A stretch of DNA of 64,000 nucleotides from Avidesulfovibrio sp964369685 (GCA_964369685.1 CAYJFB010000001.1:62001-126000); one strand, 5' to 3'; counted from the stretch's first letter, positions 44,044 through 53,783 are shown. A program made the numbers and translations. Notes: a model not told the origin generated them from the sequence alone.

Positions 44044-45435
44044 ATGTGTGGTTTGTTTGGAATATCCGGACACCCCGAGGCAGCGCGCATGTCCTATTTT
44101 GGTCTTTATGCGCAGCAACATCGTGGACAAGAAAGTGCAGGCATCGCCACCTATGACGGTGAGCAAATGTATGCTCACGCCAATATGGGGCTTGTGCCCG
44201 ATGTGTTTGATGAACGCATTTTGGGTCGTAAACTGCATGGTCATAAAGCCATTGGGCATATCCGTTATTCAACAGCAGGCTCCTCTGCATTGCGAAATGC
44301 CCAGCCTTTGGTTGTTCGGGTTCGCGGTATTGAAATAGCCCTGGCACACAACGGAAACTTGACCAACGCCGCCGAATTGCGCACTGAACTGGAAAACCAC
44401 GGTGCCATTTTTCAAACCAACAGCGACAGCGAAATTTTCGTACACCTCATCGCACACCACCTCAATGATGATATGGAACAAGCGTTGATCGAAGCCTGCG
44501 CACGCGTCCGCGGTGCGTATTGCTTGGTCGTCATGACAGGTGGACGCCTCATCGCTATCCGCGATGCGCACGGTTTCCATCCTCTGGCACTCGGCAGAGT
44601 CGATAAAGCTTGGGTTTTGGCCTCTGAAACCTGCGCTTTTGATCTGCTTGAAGCAGAATTTGTTCGTGATATCGCACCCGGAGAAATGCTCATCATCGAC
44701 GGCGATAATTTGTGCTCAAAAAAATTGCGCGATGCCGACAAAACGCCCGTTCGACAATGCATCTTTGAACTGGTTTATTTCGCACGCCCCGATTCCTTGG
44801 TTTTTGGCGAAGACGTCTATCAATGTCGTAAACTCATGGGTTTTCAACTGGCACAAGAATGTGGTTCAAAAGCTGAATTAGTCATGCCGTTTCCCGATTC
44901 GGGTGTCTATTGTGCCGTAGGCTATGCTCAAGGTACAGGCATTCCCTACGAACACGCATTTATCCGTAACCACTATGTCGGGCGAACCTTCATTCAGCCG
45001 TCACAAGGTATGCGTGATTTTGGCGTCCGTGTAAAATTGAATCCCGTACGCTCAGTCATCAACGGCAAACACATCTGCATCATTGATGACTCCATTGTCC
45101 GCGGTACGACCGTTCGCACACGGGTCGGTAAATTGCGTGAACATGGTGCAAAAATTGTCGATTTCCGTGTGAGCTGTCCACCCGTGGCACACCCCTGCTA
45201 TTATGGCATCAGTTTTTCGTCATTGGGCGAATTGGTTGCCGCAAACAATCAATACCAAGATCTCGCACGACTCCTTAACCTCGATTCACTGCATTACTTA
45301 ACCATTGAAGGACTTTTACGCACAGTAAAACATCCTGAACAATACTGTCTCGCTTGTTTTGACGGCAACTACCCCGTCCCCATGGCAAATGCCGATGATC
45401 CCGCCGCACGATGTTGCGGAACATGCTCAAAATAA
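44044..45435 (+). CDS. purF: Amidophosphoribosyltransferase
   Basis: A 463-residue glutamine amidotransferase for the first step of purine synthesis. Cys2 (MCGLFG) is the nucleophile, so the true start is the ATG at 44044 with GGAG upstream, although the frame is open further left. N-terminal Ntn domain with RYSTAG and NGNLTNA; C-terminal PRTase with the PRPP loop ICIIDDSIVRGTT. The Cys of CPPVAHPCYYGIS and CLACFDGNYP near the end fit the Fe-S type (Bacillus-like) enzyme. Its leader holds palindromic copy 6. Confidence 0.97.
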   Translation: MCGLFGISGHPEAARMSYFGLYAQQHRGQESAGIATYDGEQMYAHANMGLVPDVFDERILGRKLHGHKAIGHIRYSTAGSSALRNAQPLVVRVRGIEIALAHNGNLTNAAELRTELENHGAIFQTNSDSEIFVHLIAHHLNDDMEQALIEACARVRGAYCLVVMTGGRLIAIRDAHGFHPLALGRVDKAWVLASETCAFDLLEAEFVRDIAPGEMLIIDGDNLCSKKLRDADKTPVRQCIFELVYFARPDSLVFGEDVYQCRKLMGFQLAQECGSKAELVMPFPDSGVYCAVGYAQGTGIPYEHAFIRNHYVGRTFIQPSQGMRDFGVRVKLNPVRSVINGKHICIIDDSIVRGTTVRTRVGKLREHGAKIVDFRVSCPPVAHPCYYGISFSSLGELVAANNQYQDLARLLNLDSLHYLTIEGLLRTVKHPEQYCLACFDGNYPVPMANADDPAARCCGTCSK

Positions 45436-45441
45436 ACACTC

Positions 45442-45494
45442 TTTTCCCCAAGAAAGATAAACACTCACATCGGTAGATGCTTTCTTGGGGAAAA
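45442..45494. terminator. Hairpin after purF
   Basis: Arms TTTTCCCCAAGAAAG (45442-45456) and CTTTCTTGGGGAAAA (45480-45494) are perfect 15-base complements with a 23-base loop, beginning six bases past the purF stop. The flanking T-run is on the minus side, so it may work in either direction. Confidence 0.6.
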
Positions 45495-46079
45495 AAATAT
45501 TGGCAAATTGTACATAACTATATGTAATTGAAAGATATTTTATTTTTTGAACACATTGAACGTTAGACTGAAAAATGGTTTTAAAAATATTGAACAGCAT
45601 AATAACATCTTTTTTTTGTAAAAATTTATATACAGTGTCATAAAAATAAAATATTTTAAGCTGTTATATGCGTAAATGCCCGTGTAACTCCGTAAAAAAA
45701 CGGAACTGCAAGGGCGTTTTTTCTTATACATCAAAAATGTTTTTCCGCTCTTTTTTCTATGTAATTGCATTTCACGGTGAAAAAAAATGAATTTATCAAA
45801 CATTGCTACATCTATTGAACCAGTTGTAATCATAAGGTGTTTTATAAAAGCGCGGTGTTTCTCAAAAAGAAAAACAAAACAATGTAAAATTTTTTTGACT
45901 AAACCCCTTGTCAAGTGTGTGAGTCTATGTCATATAACAACCATGCAATGGAGTTGTTCCATTGTATAACTCCAAAGAGTTTTTGCTTACGAATCAATCT
46001 TGAGCAGGCACTTTTCGGAGTTTTAAGACAAAAAACAACAATTATGACTGCACAACACCAAAAAGGAAGGTAGGAAGAT
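45495..46079. other. AT-rich intergenic region upstream of the porin
   Basis: About 580 bases with no convincing gene. It holds the hairpin at 45678-45724 and must contain the porin promoter and leader. TTGACT at 45893 is a possible -35, without a clear -10 at normal spacing. Confidence 0.4.
45678..45724 (+). terminator. Terminator-like hairpin of unassigned transcript
   Basis: GCCCGTGTAACTCCG (45678-45692) pairs at 12 of 15 positions with CGGAACTGCAAGGGC (45701-45715), followed by GTTTTTTCTT. No gene on the plus strand ends here, so it may end a small RNA or a purF read-through. Confidence 0.4.
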
Positions 46080-47489
46080 ATGAAGCGCCTCGTAACTCTG
46101 CTTCTGGCTGCTGGACTCATGCTGGGAGCTACCAACGTTGCTCAAGCTGCTGACATCAAAGTTTCCGGTATCTGGGAATTCCAATTTTCAAGCACCGAAG
46201 CTTCTTTCATGAAAGATCACGGTGTGACCGGTCCCTTCGACGGTCCTTTTGATGCCATGCAACGTCTGCGTAGCCAAATTGAAGTGGTTGCCTCTGAAAA
46301 CCTGAAAGGTGTTATCGCATTCGAACTCGGCACCGATTATTGGGGTACAGGCGGCTACAACTACGGTGCTCGTCCCAACAACGACATCAAATTGCGTTTC
46401 TCCTACGTTGATTGGGTTGTGCCGAACACCAACGTGAAAGTTCGTATGGGTAAACAACCCTTCGCTCTTCCCGGTTATGCTTTCAACTCTACTATCATGA
46501 ATCGTAACGGTTCCGGTATCATCGTTTCCAGCATGTTCAGCGATAACCTCGGCCTGACCTTCGGTTGGTTGCGCGCTGAAGACGACAACACCGCCTTCGC
46601 TCACGACACCATGGATCTCTTCATCGCTTCCGTGCCCATGAACTTTGACGGCATCACCGCAACACCCTTTGCTGTTGTTGGCCTCGCCGGTCAAAATTCC
46701 CTCAGCAATACCAACAACGATCAAGGTTGGAGCCCCATCACCACCAATATGTTGGGTTACCAAGCCGGTTATGTCGGCGGCTCTCAACTCGTTGGTGATG
46801 AAGAAACAGCTGTGCCGTGGTGGGTTGGTTTTGCTTCCCAAATCAGCATGTTTGATCCTTTCAGTGTTGCTCTTGACGCCGCATACGGTTCGATCGACAT
46901 GGGTACAAACGGCATTTATGACATCAAACGTAGCGGTTGGTATGTTGCTGCTCTCGCCGAATACAAAATGGCTATGATGACCCCCGGTTTGGGCGCATGG
47001 TACGGTTCCGGTGATGACGATGACGCAACCAACGGTTCTGAACGCATGCCTTCCTTGCAAGCGCTCTTCAACCCCACCACCCTCGGCTTTGACGGATTCA
47101 CCTATGAAGGTGGCGACGCCGTTTCCCAACGTGCTAACGGCACATGGGGTGTTCTTGCTCAATTGAAAGACATCTCCTTCATGGAAGACCTCAAACACAC
47201 CTTCCGTGTTGCCTACTACCAAGGTACCAACGATAAAGACGCTGTTGGCAAACAAGCCTTCTCCTTCGGCAATTCCTACAGCTGGGGTGCTGACTCCAAT
47301 GCATACCTCACCACCGGTGACTCTGCATTCGAAGCCAACTTCAACACCTACTACGACATTTACGAAAACTTGTCCCTCGCTGTTGAACTTGCCTATGTCT
47401 ATGTTGACGTAGACAAAAACGTGTGGGAAACCAGCAATCTTGAAGACAACGCTTACAAAGCTGCTGTCAACATGCAATACAAATTCTAA
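46080..47489 (+). CDS. Outer-membrane porin (Desulfovibrio type)
   Basis: A 469-residue beta-barrel protein. Signal peptide of about 23 residues ends AQA before ADIKVSG; the mature chain has alternating hydrophobic strands (for example YVDWVVPNTNVKVRMGKQPF) and ends in MQYKF, with the terminal Phe expected of BAM substrates. It resembles the major homotrimeric porin of Desulfovibrio. Codon use is strongly biased to a few C-ending codons, suggesting very high expression. AGGAAG precedes the ATG, and a strong terminator follows. Confidence 0.92.
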   Translation: MKRLVTLLLAAGLMLGATNVAQAADIKVSGIWEFQFSSTEASFMKDHGVTGPFDGPFDAMQRLRSQIEVVASENLKGVIAFELGTDYWGTGGYNYGARPNNDIKLRFSYVDWVVPNTNVKVRMGKQPFALPGYAFNSTIMNRNGSGIIVSSMFSDNLGLTFGWLRAEDDNTAFAHDTMDLFIASVPMNFDGITATPFAVVGLAGQNSLSNTNNDQGWSPITTNMLGYQAGYVGGSQLVGDEETAVPWWVGFASQISMFDPFSVALDAAYGSIDMGTNGIYDIKRSGWYVAALAEYKMAMMTPGLGAWYGSGDDDDATNGSERMPSLQALFNPTTLGFDGFTYEGGDAVSQRANGTWGVLAQLKDISFMEDLKHTFRVAYYQGTNDKDAVGKQAFSFGNSYSWGADSNAYLTTGDSAFEANFNTYYDIYENLSLAVELAYVYVDVDKNVWETSNLEDNAYKAAVNMQYKF

Positions 47490-47526
47490 GAGCTGAAGCT
47501 CTTTGCAGAGTTACTTCGGTAACTAA

Positions 47527-47561
47527 AAAAAGAAAGGAGAGCGATCTCCTTTCTTTTTTTA
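47527..47561 (+). terminator. Strong rho-independent terminator after the porin
   Basis: AGAAAGGAGA (47531-47540) pairs with TCTCCTTTCT (47545-47554) over a four-base loop, followed by TTTTTTAT; flanking A-run and T-run extend the stem to about 15 bp. Confidence 0.9.
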
Positions 47562-47638
47562 TGGTTCATTGCCTCGTGAAAAAGATTTTATAGTAAAGTT
47601 ATTGACTGGGGATTGCTTCTCAATCATGTTCTTTTTTC

Positions 47639-47783
47639 TGAGGGGAGTTAAACTCACCCAAATCCCTTAATTCTGCGATATAAAAATCCCATATGTAAAA
47701 GATTCTTAGAGACCGATCAATCTTACGGTGTATATATAACAAAATGGACGACAGCAGCACGCGGCATGCTTCTCGTCCATTTT
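47639..47783. repeat. Degenerate composite palindromic element, copy 7
   Basis: Module A is eroded (GAGGGGAGTTAAACTCACCC, 47639-47658), linker AATCCCTTAATTCTGCG, then about 65 unrelated bases and an eroded module B: arms AAAATGGACGA (47741-47751) and TCGTCCATTTT (47773-47783) around a 21-base apex that includes GCAGCACGCGGCATGC. It lies between the convergent porin and prfA genes. Confidence 0.6.
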
Positions 47784-47859
47784 ATTTGCATAGAGCACAG
47801 TATGAAGCCTGTTTGGAGGGGAGTCACCTTATAGGAATGAATTTTTTTGCATAAAAAAA

Positions 47860-48933
47860 CTACTCGTCTTCAGCTTGGGCTTTAAGGGCTTCGGTTTGTG
47901 CGTGGGTAACCAGACTGTCGATGAGTTCATGAATTTCACCGTCCAGTGCTTTGGTTAAGTTATAAAGGGTAAGATTGATACGGTGGTCGGTAATACGCCC
48001 TTGAGGAAAGTTGTATGTACGGATTCGTTCAGAGCGATCTCCTGAACCGACTTGAGCACGACGTTGTTCCGAGAGAGCGGCGTTTTGTTCGTCTTGTCTG
48101 AGTTGTAGTAAGCGAGAGTAAAGAATTTTTAAGCCCTTGGCCTTATTTTTGTGTTGCGATTTTTCGTCTTGGCAGCACACCACAATACCTGTAGGAATGT
48201 GTGTGACTCGAACTGCCGAGTCGGTCGTGTTGACGCTTTGTCCGCCGGGGCCTGAGGAACGGTACACATCAAAGCGTAATTCATCGGGACGGATATCAAT
48301 ATCCACTTCTTCGGCTTCGGGCATGATGGCGACTGTTGCCGCTGACGTGTGGATACGGCCTTGCGATTCGGTTGCAGGCACGCGTTGTACACGGTGGGTT
48401 CCCGATTCAAATTTCAATCGGCTATAAACTTTTTCTCCTGAAATCAACGCGATAATTTCTTTGTAACCGCCTGTGTCCGAGGGGCTTTCATTCATGATTT
48501 CCACACGCCACCCGTTTCGTTCGGCGAAACGACAATACATTCTGAAGAGATCCGCAGCAAAAAGCGCGGCTTCTTCACCGCCTGTTCCCGCACGAATTTC
48601 AAGTAACGTGTTTTTTTCATCCAAAGGATCGGTCGGCAACAACAAAATTTTTAGTTGGTGTTCCAGTTCAGGCAGTGCGGCTTCGGCGTTTTGAATTTCT
48701 TCATGTGCCATGGCGCGGATATCGGCGTCTTCGTCGTGTTCCAATTCTCGGTTTTCGGCAATGCTTTTTTGTAGCTCACGGTATTGACGAAAGAGTTCGA
48801 CAACAGGCTTGAGATCGGCATGGGCTTTGGCGACTTTACGATAGCGTTCTTGGTCATTGAAAATCGCCGAATCGGCCAAGGTTTCTTCAAGTTCTGTGTA
48901 TTTTCGTTCAAGACTTTCCAATTTTGCAAACAT
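47860..48933 (-). CDS. prfA: Peptide chain release factor 1
   Basis: A 357-residue release factor that reads UAA and UAG. GGQ is present as SSGPGGQSVNTTDSAVRVTH (about residues 220-239), with the preceding anticodon-like PxT region. Start at the ATG at 48933 (GGAG at five bases). As RF1 reads UAG, it would compete with any amber suppression by tRNA-Pyl. Gene order rpmE-DUF1385-prfA is kept. Confidence 0.96.
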   Translation of the reverse strand: MFAKLESLERKYTELEETLADSAIFNDQERYRKVAKAHADLKPVVELFRQYRELQKSIAENRELEHDEDADIRAMAHEEIQNAEAALPELEHQLKILLLPTDPLDEKNTLLEIRAGTGGEEAALFAADLFRMYCRFAERNGWRVEIMNESPSDTGGYKEIIALISGEKVYSRLKFESGTHRVQRVPATESQGRIHTSAATVAIMPEAEEVDIDIRPDELRFDVYRSSGPGGQSVNTTDSAVRVTHIPTGIVVCCQDEKSQHKNKAKGLKILYSRLLQLRQDEQNAALSEQRRAQVGSGDRSERIRTYNFPQGRITDHRINLTLYNLTKALDGEIHELIDSLVTHAQTEALKAQAEDE

Positions 48934-48981
48934 GGTATCTCCGCAAGATGAGTTAAGCATTACAGCGTTTGCCGCCGAATG

Positions 48982-49962
48982 TTATTTCTTAATAGTAGAA
49001 GGCTGTATGTTTTTTTTGATGAGGCAAACGTTGCCGAACGGTTGTTGCTGTTCATCAGTATCAAGTGCCATGTTTAACGCTGCCAAAGCCACTTCCAACT
49101 GTTCGGTTGTGGGTTCCCATGTTGTCAGCATTTGGAGGCACAGCCCGGGGGCTTGCAACAACCAAGCCCACACACTGTTACTGTGCCGTGCTGTATAATG
49201 AATAAGTTCATACGCACACGCGCTGATTGGAATCATCAAAAATAATTTAAAAGCAATGGTTGCAAGATGTTTGCTCCATGCATTCTCCGGTGTCCAGAAA
49301 AAAAAGAGTGTCGGAACCACAACAGCATGCAATAACGCCGCTAAAGCAAGAACCAGTAATAAAAACGTCGTTCCGCAACGAGAATGCAGCCTGCTGTATT
49401 TTTTTGCACAATGTACAGACAATTCATCATCCGCCTCAAAGGTTGCAATGGCTTTATGTTCGGCGCCGTGATAGCGAAAAACCTTGCGAATGTCAGGCAA
49501 AAGGGAAATCATCAGAATATATACAAAAAAAAGCAGTAACTTGAAAAGACCGTCCCAAAGATGGAAACTCAATCCTTCCACATCGCCTGCAATATTTAAC
49601 CACAACATCCCCACACTCAATACGTGAGGCAACACGACAAATAATAAAATCGCTGCCGAAAACGCACACGTCAACACAAAGAATAATTGCCAAACATGTA
49701 ATTCTTGATTGTTTGGGGATTGCGTATAGACACTTGAACGGTTGAGAGCATGAATGCCGTTGATTAACGTCTCCAATAATAGGGGGAATCCACGCAAAAA
49801 AGGCATACGCATCAGACGTGAGCCTGTAAAACTGACCCAAGGGTGTTGCTCAATAACAATACAACCGTCTGCTCGACGAACAGCAAGTGTGTATGTGTTT
49901 CCGTGGCGTATCATGACACCGCCGAGCACGGCTTGTCCACCCACAGGCGGTTTATCATTCAT
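48982..49962 (-). CDS. DUF1385 membrane protein (YqhQ-like)
   Basis: A 326-residue integral membrane protein of the DUF1385/YqhQ family. The N-terminal GGQAVLGGVMIRHG is diagnostic, and the EHKAI motif (RYHGAEHKAIATFE) near residue 170 lies before a set of 4-5 membrane segments. The function is unproven; a metal-dependent or thiol role has been suggested for the family. Order rpmE-DUF1385-prfA on the minus strand is conserved in Desulfovibrio. Confidence 0.9.
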   Translation of the reverse strand: MNDKPPVGGQAVLGGVMIRHGNTYTLAVRRADGCIVIEQHPWVSFTGSRLMRMPFLRGFPLLLETLINGIHALNRSSVYTQSPNNQELHVWQLFFVLTCAFSAAILLFVVLPHVLSVGMLWLNIAGDVEGLSFHLWDGLFKLLLFFVYILMISLLPDIRKVFRYHGAEHKAIATFEADDELSVHCAKKYSRLHSRCGTTFLLLVLALAALLHAVVVPTLFFFWTPENAWSKHLATIAFKLFLMIPISACAYELIHYTARHSNSVWAWLLQAPGLCLQMLTTWEPTTEQLEVALAALNMALDTDEQQQPFGNVCLIKKNIQPSTIKK

Positions 49963-50097
49963 GTTTTTTATACCTTAGGCGTGTTTACGGCTTTTATACC
50001 CTAATATAGCCGTCACGATGCATCCAATGCAGAGCGTTTGGCGAGATGATTTTTTGTGTTATCCTTTGTATAAGCATTTTTTTTTTAAACAACAAGT

Positions 50098-50123
50098 CCT
50101 CCCTGCAGGTGTCTACAGGGAGG
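50098..50123 (-). terminator. Hairpin after rpmE
   Basis: CCTCCCTG (50098) and CAGGGAGG (50116) form an 8-bp stem with a 10-base loop, about 40 bases past the rpmE stop. A second, AT-rich hairpin lies nearer the stop (about 50135-50155). They may lower read-through into DUF1385-prfA rather than abolish it. Confidence 0.5.
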
Positions 50124-50163
50124 CAAGAAAGACCAAGAAAACGTGTGGTTTTCTTTTTTTCGG

Positions 50164-50373
50164 TTATTTTTTGATGTTGGCGTATTTTTTACGGAAACGA
50201 TCAATACGTCCTGCTGTATCAAGAAAGCGCTGCTTGCCTGTGTAGAAAGGATGACAGTTGGAGCAGACTTCCACATGGACGTTTTCACCTTTGGTGGTCA
50301 ACAATTCCGCTTCAAAACCACAGGCACAACCCACTTTGGCTTTGAAGGTTTTGGGATGAATTTCTTGTTTCAT
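50164..50373 (-). CDS. rpmE: Ribosomal protein L31 (zinc-binding form)
   Basis: A 69-residue bL31. Cys16, Cys18, Cys37 and Cys40 form the zinc site of the C+ type; the KQRFLDTAGRIDRFRKKY block near 47-64 is family-typical. ATG at 50373 with AAGGAG upstream. First gene of rpmE-DUF1385-prfA. Confidence 0.97.
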   Translation of the reverse strand: MKQEIHPKTFKAKVGCACGFEAELLTTKGENVHVEVCSNCHPFYTGKQRFLDTAGRIDRFRKKYANIKK

Positions 50374-50626
50374 GACAAAACTCCTTAAAAAATGCGCAAA
50401 ATGCGCTGAGCTACATGGAAAATATTTCCGAATGCGGCGTTGAACATCATCCGTTGAGGCAGGTCAATCAACGGGGCAAACGCAAGCATCAACACTCCGC
50501 TTTCATTGTGTTTGAACGTCTTGTGCAAACAGAAAAAAGCCTATGGTTTCACTGCTTTTCCCTGAATCATTCGGAATGGAAAGAAATACGGCAAAAAACG
50601 TTCTTTGGCAAGTCTTTTTTTCTGAA

Positions 50627-51196
50627 TCACGCGGAGTGATTTTTATTTTCTTGTTGCATGTGTTGCCATAATGCCGCCATGAGTTGTTGCAAATCGCGAA
50701 AGATGTCTTCCTTTACGGTTTCGGAAGACGTTTCCGGCATGTTTCGAATCTGTTGCTCATTTGGTTGAAGGTTGTCAATTTGTTGATTGTCGAATTGGGT
50801 TTGCAGCGTTGCCGCTTTGGGTTCTTGCCGTGTACACTGAATAAGGCGTTGAATTGTCCAATATCCACCATGATATGCTGCATCGTGTTTTTTTGGATGC
50901 CAACAAATCACTGCACAACGTTCACCGAGTGTGACCGTCACTTGCGGCAAAGACCATTGGACAGAATACGACAAACCCAACAACTCTGCCTGTTCAACAA
51001 GCCCTGCAACAACGGGGGCAAGGGCTTCTTCGGCAGAAAATTCGCGTTGTTCGTGTTGCAATGTGCGTTGTTGTTTTGAAAACGCCTCTTCTTTTTCTTG
51101 GCGATAATTTGTAAATGTCTGATTTTCGCGTGCAAATTGTCGAGCAAAAAAACAAAACATTACAATGCCAAAAAGTGGAATAAATACTTCAAACAT
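50627..51196 (-). CDS. Small membrane-anchored protein, function unknown
   Basis: A 189-residue protein starting MFEVFIPLFG, whose first ~18 residues form one membrane anchor, followed by a long charged helix (residues about 25-55, Glu/Gln/Arg-rich), a small folded region (about 60-125) with WHPKKHDAAYHGGYWT, and a Gln/Glu-rich tail. I prefer the ATG at 51196 (AAGGAT just upstream) to one at 51259. I do not recognise a family. Confidence 0.65.
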   Translation of the reverse strand: MFEVFIPLFGIVMFCFFARQFARENQTFTNYRQEKEEAFSKQQRTLQHEQREFSAEEALAPVVAGLVEQAELLGLSYSVQWSLPQVTVTLGERCAVICWHPKKHDAAYHGGYWTIQRLIQCTRQEPKAATLQTQFDNQQIDNLQPNEQQIRNMPETSSETVKEDIFRDLQQLMAALWQHMQQENKNHSA

Positions 51197-51640
51197 ATCC
51201 TTTTCCCAATTCCAAAAGATACACAGACAACACAAACAATGTCGCGAAACACGCTTCATGAAGAAAACGCATGTACAAGAGAGAGCTTTTGTGTCATGAT
51301 GACTGCACGGTTATTGTAGAGTATGGTATACATCAGTATACCTTCATGCAAGTGATCTTTTGTTGTTTTCTGAATGTCTCTATCGGCGTCCAGCGGCACA
51401 GACAGATCTTTCGTTTACCGTTATGAATACGAATGGAGTAAAACAGTGTGAGAACTTTTTTTATGTTTCTCTTCTTGTTTATCCCCTTGCAACAAGCAAA
51501 CATTTCAACTTTTCAAAAGGCAATATCCTCTGACGCAGTGCGTAAAAAACAATCCTGATACAAAGAACGCCTGCTCAGACAATCATTTGGTACGGTGGTT
51601 GAGCCACCGCAAAAAGCACATCTGAAAGCAGGAGAGGAAC
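51197..51640. other. Intergenic region upstream of the EF-G-like gene
   Basis: About 440 bases between divergent genes. Small dyads are seen at 51325-51342 (GGTATAC/GTATACC) and near 51594-51610 (GGTGG/CCACC), the latter within the likely leader of the EF-G-like gene. No gene is supported. Confidence 0.4.
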
Positions 51641-53710
51641 ATGTCCAATATGTTTGAAAGGCAACGGACGTATGCCCTAATCGGTACCAGCGGATGCGGT
51701 AAAACATCCCTTGCCGAAATGCTGCTCTTTCAAAGCGGCGTGACCAATCGCCTTGGCGCCATTGAAGAAGGAACAACCACGCTTGATTATGAACCGGAAG
51801 AAATAAAACGACGCGGTTCGATTCAGCCCGCTTTTGCTACATTTGAATGGAATAAAGGACGCCATTTTATGGTGGATGTCCCCGGAGATCCAAACTTTAC
51901 CGGTGATTTTCCAAACACATTATTGGCCGTCGATGCCGTGGTGTTGACACTTGACGCTGTGGATGGGGTTCGCCCATTGATTCGCCGTTTGTGGCAAGAC
52001 GTTCAATCTGCAGGGCTGCCTGCAATCGCTTTTATCAACAAAGTGGATCGCGATCGCGCCAATTTTGAAAACGCGCTCGGCGGTTTGAGTACCATGCTTG
52101 GTTTACGCACGGTGCCTTTGTATATTCCCATTATTGATAATGAAGAGTTTTTGGGACTCGTTGATGTCATGCACGGCAGCTCGATTCTCTTTGCCGATGA
52201 CGGCACAGTGACTGAGGGATTGATTCCGGAAGCCATGGCAGAATTTGTTGCTTTGCTTCACGATACGGCTGTAGAAAATATTGCAGAAACCGATGAGACA
52301 TTGATGGAACGCTACCTTGAAGAAGGCATGCTTTCTGAAGAGGAGTTGTCGGAAGGTTTGCGCAAGGGCGTCCTTTCCGGTGCTTTGCTTCCTGTTATTG
52401 CCGGTTCAGCTTTACAAAACAAAGGCGGCAAGCAGCTGTTAGATGCTGTCGAGAACTTGTTGCCGACGCCGTATGAACGCAGTGAGTGGCTCAGTGCAGA
52501 CGAAACATTGCGTGTCTCTTCGGATGACGAACCTGTCGCAGGTATTATTTTCAAAACGATTGCAGATCCTTTTGCCGGTCAACTGAGCATGTTACGGGTA
52601 CTTTCGGGAACGCTTTCTTCCGATTCAACGTTGTTCAACTGCCGTAACTCGGAAACAGAACGTATGGGGAGCCTGTTTTATCTGACAGGCAAAAATCAAA
52701 CAGCGTGTAAGGAAACCCTCGGACCCGGCAGTATTGTCGCCATTGCAAAGCTAAAAAATTCGCGTACAGGCGATACACTGTGCGATGAAAAAGCACCATT
52801 TAGACTGCTTTTGCCCGACTTACCGCCGCAACTGATCACTTTCGCACTTTCTCCTAAAGAAAAAGGTGAAGAAGATAAAGTGTATGCAGCCGTTCAAAAA
52901 CTTTTGGATGAAGACGTCATGCTTAAGTTAAGCCGCGATGAAGAATCAAGCGATATTCTTCTTTCCGGTATGGGACAGTTGCATATTGAACTGGCTGTGG
53001 AACGCGCACACCGTCGTTATAAAGTTGATATTATTTTGGCAACACCCAAAGTTCCGTATCGTGAAACCGTACGCGGTAAAACCCAAGCCCAAGGACGACA
53101 CAAAAAACAATCGGGCGGACGTGGGCAATTCGGTGACTGCTGGATTGAACTTGAAGGGTTGCCGCGCGGTATGGGCTATGAATTTGAGGATGCGATTGTC
53201 GGCGGTGCTATTCCCCGTCAATATATTCCTGCGATTGACAAAGGCATTCAAGAAGCTGCCGTTCGTGGTTTTATTGCCGGTTGCCCTGTGGTTGACTTTA
53301 AAGTGCGTTTGTATGACGGCTCGTACCACAACGTTGATTCTTCGGAAATGGCGTTTAAGATTGCCGGTTCTTTGGCGTTTAAAAAAGCTCTGGAAAGCCT
53401 CAAACCCATTCTGCTTGAACCGATTATGTTACTTGCAGTTTCCGTACCCGATGAATACATGGGCGACGTGATTGGTGATCTTTCTTCGCGGCGCGGTAAA
53501 GTCTTGGGGTCGGATTCGCAAAATGGATTGACGGAACTCAAAGCACAAGTTCCAATGAGTGAAGTGTTGCGTTATGCGCCCGATTTGCGTTCGTTGACGG
53601 GTGGACAAGGCGTTTTTACCATGGAATTTGATCACTATTTTGAAGCACCGGCGCACATTGTTGAAAAAGTTGTTGCAGATTATCAAAAACAAAAAGGTTC
53701 TTCAGAATAG
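51641..53710 (+). CDS. EF-G-like translational GTPase paralogue
   Basis: A 689-residue protein with all five EF-G domains. The G domain is atypical: P-loop GTSGCGKTS at 15-23 and G3 motif DVPGD at residues 79-83, where EF-G has DTPGH, so the catalytic His of the ribosome-activated GTPase is replaced by Asp. NKVD near 133 is normal. Domain IV (GRGQFGDC and following) and domain V (SLTGGQGVFTMEFDHYF) are complete. It resembles the second EF-G (fusA2-like) found in many bacteria; roles in translocation or ribosome recycling are possible. GAGAGGAA precedes the ATG. It ends TAG, with a bidirectional terminator. Confidence 0.85.
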   Translation: MSNMFERQRTYALIGTSGCGKTSLAEMLLFQSGVTNRLGAIEEGTTTLDYEPEEIKRRGSIQPAFATFEWNKGRHFMVDVPGDPNFTGDFPNTLLAVDAVVLTLDAVDGVRPLIRRLWQDVQSAGLPAIAFINKVDRDRANFENALGGLSTMLGLRTVPLYIPIIDNEEFLGLVDVMHGSSILFADDGTVTEGLIPEAMAEFVALLHDTAVENIAETDETLMERYLEEGMLSEEELSEGLRKGVLSGALLPVIAGSALQNKGGKQLLDAVENLLPTPYERSEWLSADETLRVSSDDEPVAGIIFKTIADPFAGQLSMLRVLSGTLSSDSTLFNCRNSETERMGSLFYLTGKNQTACKETLGPGSIVAIAKLKNSRTGDTLCDEKAPFRLLLPDLPPQLITFALSPKEKGEEDKVYAAVQKLLDEDVMLKLSRDEESSDILLSGMGQLHIELAVERAHRRYKVDIILATPKVPYRETVRGKTQAQGRHKKQSGGRGQFGDCWIELEGLPRGMGYEFEDAIVGGAIPRQYIPAIDKGIQEAAVRGFIAGCPVVDFKVRLYDGSYHNVDSSEMAFKIAGSLAFKKALESLKPILLEPIMLLAVSVPDEYMGDVIGDLSSRRGKVLGSDSQNGLTELKAQVPMSEVLRYAPDLRSLTGGQGVFTMEFDHYFEAPAHIVEKVVADYQKQKGSSE

Positions 53711-53714
53711 AAAT

Positions 53715-53757
53715 TTTTTCTTTTTTGGGGGGAATCATTCTCCCCAAAAAAGAAAAA
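53715..53757. terminator. Bidirectional terminator after the EF-G-like gene (module A type)
   Basis: A 21-base arm (53715-53735) pairs with 53737-53757, with one mismatch: T-rich, GGGGGGAAT, loop C, ATTCTCCCC, A-rich. The GC core is module A of the palindromic family without module B. It sits between convergent genes, five bases past the stop. Confidence 0.75.
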
Positions 53758-53783
53758 TCAATCCGGCTGAACAGCCTCAAGCA

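Noticed and set aside
46188..47477. A 429-codon antisense frame in the porin gene
   Set aside because: Mirror effect of the porin's strong codon bias; no ribosome site or recognisable domain, and the sense gene is unmistakable.
50415..50639. A 74-codon frame upstream of rpmE on the plus strand
   Set aside because: No ribosome site, no known family, and the sequence is unlike a conserved protein.
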